From the NCBI GenBank assembly GCA_038087015.1, contig JASBNA010000004.1:1116001-1180000 (forward strand): a stretch of 64,000 nt of DNA, in the 5' to 3' direction. The DNA comes from Cerrena zonata (Eukaryota; Basidiomycota; Agaricomycetes; Polyporales; Cerrenaceae). Position numbers and translations under genes: made by a program. Of the stretch, positions 13,796 through 23,033 are shown piece after piece (positions within the stretch are counted from its first letter, which is position 1; every line of letters begins with the position of its first letter). Under the pieces are notes generated by a model. It searched no databases. It had not been told where the DNA came from and worked only from the letters and a program-made list of their open reading frames with translations.

Positions 13796-14129
13796 ATGCA
13801 ATTCAAACTCGCCTCTGTCGTCGCTGCCATCTTTATGGCAGGTTCTGCCCTTGCGGCCGCTGTCGAGGTCCAGACCAGACAGCTTGGAGCCGGTAGCCTG
13901 TTTGGCCAACCATGCGGCTCATTGGACCTCACAATCCTCGGCTTTAAGGCCCCTCTGGGTATTCCCTGCTTGGACGGTCAAGCATGCAGCAACACGTTCA
14001 ACCAAAGCCTTCCTATCCCTGCTCCTTTGAGTGACCTTGTTGGTCTTGAGGTCGATTTGGGGGTAAGTATCAAGAGTCAATCTATATAGTTATTCCACTA
14101 ATAGCTCATAAACTAAGATCTGCCCCTAA
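13796..14129 (+). CDS. Small secreted protein 3
   Basis: Exons 13796-14062 and 14118-14129 give 92 aa. The signal peptide MQFKLASVVAAIFMAGSALA leads into VEVQTRQ, two residues longer than in copy 2, then PCGSLDLTILGF and IPCLDGQAC. A 12-nt last exon again adds Ile-Cys and one residue (Pro). Most differences from copy 2 are single codons in the mature part (for instance around SNTFNQ and SDLVGL), as in a young duplicate under relaxed or diversifying selection. The 5' leader intron starts GTGAGTATTTAACC and ends CTACTAG right against the ATG. Function unknown. Confidence 0.8.
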
Positions 14130-14403
14130 TCGCCCCTCTTTTACATCGCTCCCACCATGTTACGTTCGCGGAAGCTCGTCAAGATCACGGTTTCGGAGCA
14201 TTCACAAGATGTTTCGTGTTATGAAGTAACCTTTGGCTAAAATTATGCCTTAGATATGTGTTTCAGGATTCTTATGGGACTTTTGGGATTCAATAAATGT
14301 GATTTTACTTGGCGAATGTAACTATTTGGGTCCTCGTTTGAACGTTCACACCTTCCATAATAAGATTGCAGCTGAGTCAAGCGCTACACACAACTACAGC
14401 GGA

Positions 14404-15856
14404 CTGGATACATGGACACCTCGGATCACGATCCGCAGGCTCTCGCGTTACAAAATTGATAGGTCGTGATGCTCTCGAAATAGTTTCCGTTCTTCCTTGG
14501 ATGACCTTCTAGGACGATGCACTTGTGTCAGATATTCACACAATCGGGATCCGAGCATGGTTCTCAAGGTTTATTCCTGATACCTGAAGAGCAACAACGG
14601 CGAAATATGTGGTTTTATATCGATTGATTCACACAAAAAGATAAATAGAGCATAATTAAATCAGCCACGAACGGACTGAAGAAATCGGCAGAGATTTACT
14701 CGCGAGTGCTCAGCAACTGAAGCAGTGAAGGATACTTACTGGCTTACACCTGGGTAGTAGAAAATAACTGTGGCCTTAAACGCAGGAGAGGTCTGATCAA
14801 TGGCTGCAACGTTCTTCCAGCCAACGACGGCGGGGGTATCCCGATAGTTCTTGTAGCCTTACAAGTGTTGCGATTTCGCGATGAATACATTCCCAACGCC
14901 TCGGATATACATGTGGGGGATACAGCCGGTTTATTAATCTGCAACTCATTCATCCGTCGACAAGGACCTATAGGCAGGTGTGTCCAGCTTACTAAGGCTA
15001 TCTCCCTAGATAAGCTCGACAACCGTCCTTGTGTCTTCACTCCGACACAGGAGTCATCGCCGTCAGCGCCTGACGACTATCAGATCAAAGAGGATGGGAT
15101 TGAGGCTTATGTGCGCTCGTTCTTGCGAGGAATAGGTCAAGACAATCTGCTCGCTGCGGATCATATGAAGTTCATCATGGTTAATATGCCAGTGCTTTGA
15201 ATTTGGACATCTCTCCCCAGGTTTTGGTCTGTGTTTATCGTTGATATCCTTGTCAGTCCATATCAACTCTCGTCAGTAGGGCTGATGCTTACGAATATCA
15301 CAAAAAAGCATACTAGTCAGTTGCTCGGCAAGTCCGTGGGGCGTGAATTCTCCAACGGTGTCACGACGAATGCGGTCCGTAAGGCCCTAGCATTTGGAGT
15401 GTACACGTTTATTCAGTAAGACCATGAGACACTACGACCTTACCAGGATGAGGGCGGGCGAGGACGAAGTTGGTGATTTCTCGCGATCAACAGTAAGGCC
15501 TGCTACTTTTCGACCTATGGCCCGGGTGGAATGAAAGGATGATGGAGTTTATGACAGCAAGGCAGTGGCTGGTGTCAAGTTATGAGTAGAGCTGATGATG
15601 TGTTTGATGTTGTGTGTTCATACTTTGATCACAACACGTAATTGTTCATATTCCACAGTACAACAGCAGTATCGAGTTTGCTACCGCGTTCAAGTCGTCG
15701 TTGTCGTTAGAAGGTGACAGTCTGAGCGTCAATCACTGAAATCGTTGAAATTGAACCGCCATCCGCCACTGGTGGTTGGCCGTGTACTACTAGCTTACTG
15801 TAACATTAACCAGCATTAACCCCCTCCAATATTCCTCCAAGCCTCACGAAAGAATC
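14404..15856. other. Intergenic, no recognised gene
   Basis: About 1.45 kb between the secreted-protein cluster and mnd1. A frame at 14865-15200 (+) and overlapping frames on the other strand (14744-15040, 15063-15266) are open, but none shows a known motif, a signal peptide or a convincing start. They may be remnants of a decayed gene. The last 200 bp is the mnd1 promoter; I see no TATA box. Confidence 0.4.
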
Positions 15857-16907
15857 ATGGTGAAATCAAAATACTAACTTATTTCATAATACTAACAGCT
15901 ATTTAGCCTCCTCGCGGATTATCGGCTGAAGAGAAACGAGTACGACTCCTTGAGATCTTTCACGAAACGGTGTTTATCCATTCTGATGCGTGTCCAACTT
16001 TCACCTAATCCTGACTTCGTATATAGAAAGACTTCTTTCAGGTATCTCGTAATCCTTACCATTTTAATCGCCAGGTTAACATGGCCTATGTCTAGCTAAA
16101 AGAGCTTGAGAAACTCGGACCTAAAATGAAGGGTATAGGTGAGTACATATATTGTAACAAAGCTACACATTTGAACCTCGTAACAGTATCTCAGACTGTG
16201 AAGGATGTACTCCAATCACTCGTAGATGATGGCTTGGTGCAAGCTGATAAGATCGGTTCTTCAAACTGTATGTCCATATATGCGTCCTTTTTCTCTACTA
16301 AAACCTGGTTACAGTCTTTTGGAGCTTTCCGTCTCAAAGAGGAGCTATGGTATGATTCAGTTTACTTGATCTTTACAATATTTACCTCTGCGACGACAGA
16401 TGCAAAACCGCCTAAATACAGTCAAGCACAATCAAGCAGTACATCAAAGCCAGTTGGAAGAACTACGCACAATACTGGAAGCTGAGAAAGCAGCAAGGCC
16501 TGAAAGCGTTTGTTTTCTTCACACTCTTCGACTTTTCCGACTGACCAAAATGATTTGTCTGTGATTAACTGGATCCCATTATCCAGGACGGCCGTCAGAA
16601 TGCTCTATCGAAGCTGACTGCTGCTCAGGACAACCTCAATGTTCTCGAGAAGGAGTTGGCTCAACATGGTGCTTGCGATCCTGTCGTTGTCGAAGAGAAG
16701 AAGCGGGCTGTGATACTAGCCAAAGAAGCTGCAATTCGCTGGACTGGTAATAAGACTTTTTATTGTTTGCGGATGCGTTCTTCACTAATTATTTTATTAG
16801 ACAACTATTCTATGCTACTTTCGCATTTTACTCGGCAGTTCGGAGTTGATCCTGAAGAAGTGAAAAAGCATCTTGGCGTGGACGATACTTATGAAGATAT
16901 CATGTGA
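15857..16907 (+). CDS. mnd1: Meiotic nuclear division protein 1 (Hop2-Mnd1 complex)
   Basis: MND1 pairs with HOP2 and helps DMC1/RAD51 strand invasion and homologue pairing in meiosis. The translation follows animal and fungal MND1 closely: GLSAEEKRVRLLEIFHETKD, FFQLKELEKLGPKMKGI, VSQTVKDVLQSLVDDG and KIGSSNFFWSFP (winged-helix part, residues 3-80). A coiled coil (HNQAVHQSQLEELRTILEAE) comes next, followed by CDPVVVEEKKRAVILAKEAA, RWTDNYSML and a C-terminal FGVDPEEVKKHLGVDDTYEDIM. Nine exons fit in phase (15857-15859, 15907-15969, 16027-16041, 16096-16138, 16187-16267, 16315-16349, 16400-16507, 16587-16746, 16801-16907), giving 204 aa, the normal size. Exon 1 is just the ATG and exon 3 is 15 nt. 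The first intron has a good TACTAAC branch site. The gene reads cleanly. Confidence 0.95.
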
Positions 16908-17237
16908 AGAATCTCTGCCCCTTGTCTTCTGCTCTGTTGCTCTGGTTCTTGTCCTGTTCTCGCCGGCTCTTTCAGAACGACGCTTACATATAATGCCTTG
17001 TCCTCGGCTCTCCATCTCATGATGTTTTAAATATGCACTGCACCCCGTTCACAATGACGTTGTTCGAATTATAAATTTGATTGACTTTTACACTTCAAGC
17101 TTCAAGTCTCAGATGTGACGTCATCTATGTCTATAGCAAAGCGCTCAGCTGGAGCAACTCCAAATAAGAGACTGCCTCTTTCAACCCAGTCGTGCGTCCT
17201 TACGATTTCTCATACCAATCACCAACAGACCTTCGTT

Positions 17238-18737
17238 ATGCCTCCTAACTCGTCTTTACTAGCTAGCTTTCTCGGCGCACTAGAAGGCACTGTTTCGGTT
17301 CTCATCACTCTCTACGCGGGCTATTACATCGGACGGACGGGTCAGTTCGATCGTGCGACTGTCAAACGTGTCTCCAAAGTCTGCACGACTATATTTCTTC
17401 CTTGTTTGATAGTGGTGCAAATGGGACCAGGGATTACTGTTCATAACCTTAGCAAGGTGTGGATTATTCCGATCTGGGGACTTATCAGTACTCTTGCCGC
17501 GCATGGAATTGGTTGGATTGGACAGAGGTTTCTTAGCCTTCCCTATTGGATCATTGTGGCTGCCGGTCGTCCAAATGCAAATGCACTTCCTCTCCTCCTG
17601 TTACAATCCCTACAGTATACCAATGTCTTTGAAGACCTCTCTGCGCATGGAGAGTCCACTTCTGACACATTAGAACGCGCCAAATCGTTGATACTCTTGA
17701 ATGCGATTGTACAACAATCATTTACGTACCAAACAGCACCTCAAATTCTCAAATTGGATAAACCAACGAGATCTAACCCAAACGATAGTGACGAAGAAAA
17801 TCCCGCAGCGAATCTAGCTCCAGAGACTGTTCACCATCTCCCATCTATTATCCAAGACCGTGAGCGCGTGGGGCTATTAGATAGTTCAGAACATCCATCG
17901 TACGGAACCACCAATGAGGAGTATACAGAAGCATTACATCCAATTCTGGATCAGCCTGACGTTCATTGGCCAAATCGTTTCAAACGGCCATTGAGCCGAG
18001 TCACCAACTGGTTTAGTCCTCCGTTGATGGGTGCGATAGTTGCAATTATTATTGGCGTGAGTCATCTTCCGCACTGTCTGTCAATCTACTACTGACAGCC
18101 CGTGCCTAGATAACACCACAGTTGCACAAAATTTTCTATATGAAGGACTCCGCAGTGTATACTTCCCTAACTCAAAGTCTCAAGAACCTGGGCGATTTAT
18201 TGTAAGTTGACTTTGGTACTATCACGTACTATCGCGTTAATTCTTGCATAAGCGTTGCATTGCAATCTGTAGTTGTAGGTGCTGAACTAGCCTTGGTCCC
18301 CCATGCGAATCCTGGAAAAGTACCAGCGATATTCACCCTCACCGTGCGCTTCGTTATCATGCCTGCTCTAAGTCTTCTCTTCGTTTGGGGAACTGCTGGA
18401 AGAGGGTGGTACACTGATGATAAGCTTGTTTGGTATGCCCATAAGTGTGAATGGCTGGTATGTCATCAACTCATTCTTTTTTTCGATAGGTTTCTGCTGG
18501 TACTTATACCCTCTGGGCCGTCTGCTATGCTTCTTGCAAGTGTAGCGGAAATTGTGAATACGGATCAAGGACCAATTTGTGGCTACCTCGCAATATCGGT
18601 ACGTACACCTCACTGATATCATGTCTTCTGTTTACGATTAAAAGACTTTATTATAGTATTTACTGTCACCGCTCATCGCTGTCGTCTGCTCTCTTGCGTT
18701 AGAGACAGTCAAGGCTGTTGAACACCGTGTGACTTGA
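17238..18737 (+). CDS. PIN-like / auxin efflux carrier family membrane transporter
   Basis: This looks like a fungal Mem_trans (PF03547) protein. It has an N-terminal block of membrane helices (FLGALEGTVSVLITLYAGYY, VCTTIFLPCLIVVQMG, VWIIPIWGLISTLAAHG), the family-like stretch AAGRPNANALPLLLLQSL, a hydrophilic loop (about residues 170-255), then a second helix block (MGAIVAIIIG, VVVGAELALV, FTLTVRFVIMPALSLLF, FLLVLIPSGPSAMLLAS, SPLIAVVCSLALE). Exons 17238-18056, 18110-18201, 18253-18432, 18490-18598 and 18657-18737 give 426 aa. The ATG at 17238 was chosen because it sits just before the first helix; in-frame ATGs at 17127 and 17142 would add a non-conserved leader. Fungal members are usually placed in the ER or plasma membrane; the substrate is unknown. 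Confidence 0.88.
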
Positions 18738-19134
18738 TCTACTATTTCCTATCAATCAATTGTACTGAAAGTCAAAAGTCCCTGGAGATGCTACGGCACA
18801 AACTGTCCCAAAGTACAAGGAAGGTAAGTGATTTGTCAAAAACACTGATCCGGAAACCTTTATTGAACCAAACCCCCTCGGACTTCTGTCTCGTCCCAGC
18901 TTGAAATACTCTCGTTCTCAGCGTGAACTAGTCCGGGGGTGCCTCTCAGTCGATCATTGGACGTGTTGAACTAAGCGAAGGGCACAGGTAGGTTGAAAGC
19001 ATATGAAGGAGAAGTGGGTATCGGAGCGAGAGAGGGGACAGCTGTGATCCATGCGACCATTAGCGAAACATCGAGTGGGGATGGGATGGTTCATGCCAAA
19101 GACAGTACACACTATGACAAGCAGAGTGCGTCAG
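18738..19134. other. Intergenic, convergent 3' ends
   Basis: It lies between the stop of the transporter (+) and the stop of the BTB gene (-) and probably holds both 3' UTRs. Nothing else is seen. Confidence 0.5.
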
Positions 19135-20340
19135 CTAGACAGCCTGAGGCACAGGGTGGGCCTCCCACGCATCGATATAGACGTCCAGCAGTTCATCTAC
19201 CGCGAAAGATCTGCTCTCTCTGATGGACTCAATCCAGTCGCAGCGACATGAGTCGCAACAGTTTACACCATTGATAGGCGTACCACCAACCAGTCGGGGG
19301 AAATGCCACAACGCGTTGTTGTAACCTATATCCGATTCTAGAAAAATGGAAACCTCGTCCCTGAGAAACTCGCGATACAGCTCGCAGCTCTGGTGGTCTT
19401 GACATGGGATACTAGAGCCCGTGTTGAGACAGTTTATGCATTCTTTGTGAGCATCGCTCATAGAAGGTGCATATTCATCCCACCAAAGAAAGGCATACGT
19501 CTTTTCGAAAGCAAGCTCATCAATCTTGGGACGCACGAGGAGCACGATGTAGAGACGTAGGTCATCTTCTAGCTTGAACCAACGCCTACGATCTGCACTG
19601 AATACGCCTTCGTTGATATCCTGGAGAGAACGTCTTGCGCAGCAGAGAAGGACAGTGAACAATAGCGTATTGATCATGTGAGTAGCCCCTTGTTCTTGCC
19701 TGATGAGATACAACGTATTCGCGAGACGGAAGCATGCTTCGCTCTGAAGCCAGTAGTAGTCTCTAAAGTGCGGATCGATGTTCTGCAGTTTATCGAGTTT
19801 GTACACAGTCGTTGGATATGTGTCATACAGAAACTGGAAGATTCGGTCTTGAATGGGGTTTCGAATTGATAGCTGGTACCGTTTTGAGAGATTGATGGCA
19901 ATGGCAATCTCATCTACGGTGTGAGGCGTATAAGCCCTAGCACAATTAAATCACAGGTCAGGGTGTCGTGTCATCAATAGAGGGTTGAGATTTAAGACGC
20001 ACCTATTGAAGAAGAAGCTGAGAAAGATATGCATAGCCTGTGGACTTTCTTCTACTTCCAAGACAGGACATGCGCCTCTCGGAAACAGCGGGGGGATTCT
20101 CTGAATAGCATGACGGAACACATGCGAGAATTTAGCCAATGCAGCGGCATTCACTCGAAGTTTGGTATCATCCGCTTGAATAGCAACGATGCTAGCTGTC
20201 CGAGGCTTGGATATAAAATCTTTCGGTGACTCCGAGGCTTTGATACGAGTGTGATTACGCCGCTTCGAGAGCTTTCGGTCCGACAGCGTAGGAACCAAGC
20301 AGCGAACCATGTTATAGTGTGTGTGGTGTAATATGATCAA
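19135..20340 (-). CDS. BTB/POZ-like domain protein
   Basis: Two exons (20340-20003 and 19936-19135, intron of 66 nt in phase) give 379 aa. The N-terminal part has a BTB-like order: DDTKLRVNAAALAKFSHVFR, then a hydrophobic ALxxFLSFFFNR segment and AYTPHTVDEIAIAINLSKRY, which matches the helix layout of agaric BTB proteins. The C-terminal 220 aa has cysteine-containing stretches (CINCLNTG, CDSCRCDWIE) and no recognised domain. BTB domains dimerise and can bind cullin 3; no function beyond that can be read. A second in-frame ATG lies at 20310 (MVRCLVPTL) and could be the true start. The neighbours do not suggest a pathway. Confidence 0.75.
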
Positions 20341-22262
20341 GGAGAAAGATACTAGGAGGGAATTCTGGTAGCAAGCTCATACGTGAAATGTTCACCAAAG
20401 TGCAAGCCATAAGTACGCCACCCCGGTCTGTTGTATTCAGAATAAGAACAGCACAGCATCATCGTTCTCACGGTGGTTGCCGACCTGAAGTACAACATCT
20501 GCCCTTGTCACTGACAATATAAGGACTAGTATTGTTGCAATGTCACCTTATTTCTAGGAAACTTCACATTAACAGCAGCGGAAGTTCTAAATACGGAAGA
20601 CCTTCTCAAGAATAGAGGAGCTTCCGGTTCAATTCGTACTTACCTTCCTTTTATAGATGTTCCGGGGGACTCCGAGCCCTGATACCGCACAGCCTCTGAC
20701 TCACCAACAACTTGTTTACAGCCCAGTCAGGCCTATCGTTGCCTGGAATGAAATCAACATGTAAACTTGTAAGTGGAACGAGCATTGATACCATTGAATG
20801 AGATTATTTTCTCTAAACTTAGACAACATCACGGTCTAGTCTTTTTTTCTCAGATTAGTCACTGTGACACTACCACCACGGTCAGCATCGATGAGATTAT
20901 GACCATCCTCGACAAAGATGATCACCATTTCTCTAGGTGCCTAGGATGATACCTGTGGGCTGGAGCATAAGGCAACAGTTAAGAACGTCAAATCCGCATC
21001 GCAGACATATGCGACTCCTATCCTGTAAGCTGATACCCTTATCAATCAATTTCTGTCGGTTTTGACGTCTCAGCGACTGCTCACTATTACACTTCAAGTA
21101 AATCCTTTCGAATGCTGGTACACATACCATCGTTCGGTGGTTATTGCCCTGTGTGTGACCTATAGTCCGACCACACCGGAACGCCACACTGTTACATCCA
21201 TGAATAATCATACAGCAGCCCTTACAATACTCAAGGCCAAACTGTCATGGCTACCTCAGACCTCGCACATGCATGTGTCTTGAATAATTTCATTCATGGT
21301 GTATGTGTGAACTGGTACTCGTAAGCACATAGAATGGCCAAAAGCGAAATAGCTCCTCATCCCGCAGGACGTCAGGTTGACTCTTGGCATTTACAGGAGC
21401 GCACAACTTTGATCGTAGCGTCCAAAAGATTTATATGAACATCCCGGAGTGCGGAACAATACCCATATAACTCCAGCTCCATTGGATACATCACTCCCAC
21501 CCTCACTCGTAGTCCCCGAGGTCATCTATGATCTTTGAACGTACGAGCATAATATTTAGGTGTACTGAAGATCATTCAGGTAATCCCATATTGTAAAATC
21601 CGCATGTACAATTGCTACTTCAACATTGCAACCGGAGCGCACGCGGCGCTCCAGATCCTGTGACCAGGTAAGTCGCGCTCAGTACTTGTTTCTGAAATTT
21701 CTTGACAAACAGTGTTAATCTTACTCATATTTGATCCCAGGACCGAACTCATGGCGAAACCTATGCAGTATGAGGCACTCTGGCCCTAGGCCCACCGAGT
21801 ACCACAATGTCGTACAATTACTTCTCATACGGGACTGCCTGACGAGGGATAAGCTAGATCGGAAACTTACTAATAAGAAGAAATGGTGACAGATCGCTCC
21901 GGTTCATATTCTATTTGTACCATCGCCAGCGGGTAAATGTACCTTTGGACTGTCCCATTCAGACTCGATACCACACACTAGCATGAGCAGTATTAATGTA
22001 GGAGCAAAGTGCATAGTCTATACGGCCATGGAGACGAGAGAGCAAACGACACAATTGCCTCCAGCTTTTCATACGTCGGAGAAACTGTCCGAGATCGTTT
22101 CTTTCGCCGAACATGTGGCTGTATAAACCCGCATCTCTCAGCCACTCCGACCAACCTTGCGGGAATGTTGACGGGTGACCAAGATCACAATCGGGTACAG
22201 TTCAAACCCAATGACCTCTATCTGGAAAGTGAAGTTGGTTGTGGAACGCTGGTTTCGAAGGG
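20341..22262. other. Intergenic, about 1.9 kb without a supported gene
   Basis: Frames are short and scattered on both strands with no family resemblance. I saw no direct repeats, terminal inverted repeats or RNA gene. The right end is the promoter of the secreted protein at 22379. Confidence 0.45.
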
Positions 22263-22269
22263 TATAAAA
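22263..22269 (+). promoter_or_regulatory. TATA box of the 22379 secreted-protein gene
   Basis: TATAAAA in the context GGGTATAAAAGG, 116 bp upstream of the ATG at 22379, followed by a CT-rich leader. Strong TATA boxes are typical of highly induced fungal secreted-protein genes. Confidence 0.7.
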
Positions 22270-22378
22270 GGTCTACGAACTCTTTCTTTCTTTCTCCAGC
22301 ACTCCTCTGTCACGGTTCTGCTTCTAAACAACTACGAAATCTTCGCCTTGCTTAGCCCATCTCAACGCTTCAGCAACA

Positions 22379-23033
22379 ATGCAGTTTACTTTCACCAAGC
22401 TTTTCGCCATCATCGCTACTGCTGCAGTTGTCACTGCTATGCCTGCCACCGAGACCCAGGCGGTGAGCAATCCCAATGCTCCGACATGTAGTCTATACTA
22501 ACTCATACGGTTAAACAGAACAGTGCTGCTGCTTCTCCCCTTGGTCCCGCTATCGGTGCCCCCTCTCCTGCCGCTCAGGCAAGTGCATAAGCTTGTGTTG
22601 ATACCCTAATAGGCCGCTCACCTTCCCCAAACAGTTGGCCCCTCTAGACTTCAATGTTGGCGCAGTTTGGACTAATGCTAACAGGGGTGGCAGCGCAGGC
22701 TTCCTCAACGTTGGCGGCATACCAAGTGGATGTCGCGGTTTCGTGTCTCCGTTCATTGACAGCATCTCTTCGCTCCAAGTCGACAGTGGATTCCGCTGTG
22801 TCTTCTTCGTGTAAGTCATTCGATCTACCAGATCGTTCTGGAGAAACTCAAAAATTTGTCTAGCGATGCCAACTGCCAGGGTGCTTCCCTCACTGTTCGG
22901 GACGGTGCTTTCGTTAGCAACTTGGATGGCACTAACTTCCAAGACAGTCTCTCCTCGTTCCAATGCTTCGGTATGTGAAACCCTTTATTGTTTAACTCTT
23001 CAAAGTACTCATATCTTTTTTTTAGCTAACTAA
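22379..23033 (+). CDS. Small secreted protein with crystallin-like C-terminal motif
   Basis: Five exons (22379-22462, 22519-22578, 22635-22810, 22864-22970, 23026-23033) fit in phase and give 144 aa. A signal peptide (MQFTFTKLFAIIATAAVVTA) and an Ala/Pro-rich spacer precede a folded part with four cysteines. In it, FRCVFFVDANCQGASLTV and NFQDSLSSFQCF have the aromatic-Cys-Gly pattern of a beta/gamma-crystallin Greek-key repeat. This is a resemblance by eye, not a proven homology. The second intron starts GCAAGT (GC-AG type), confirmed by phase on both sides. The last exon encodes only the end of an Ala codon, Asn and the stop. The strong TATA box and small size suggest an abundant extracellular protein. 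Confidence 0.8.

Larger units (their letters stand above)
12228..14403 (+). repeat. Tandem duplication, unit B
   Basis: The second copy of the 2.1 kb unit begins near TTAGTCTCTTCGAACATACA at 12228 and ends near 14400, where the 3' flank (GAACGTTCACACCTTCCATA) matches that of unit A at 12158. Small insertions and deletions distinguish it from unit A. It contains the gene at 13796. Confidence 0.8.

Noticed and set aside
9162..14129. Reading the small secreted proteins as hydrophobins
   Set aside because: Hydrophobins have eight cysteines with two Cys-Cys pairs; these have four to six and no pair.
14865..15200. 111-codon open frame on the plus strand, with rival frames on the minus strand
   Set aside because: No domain, signal or conserved composition; strands give equally weak readings.
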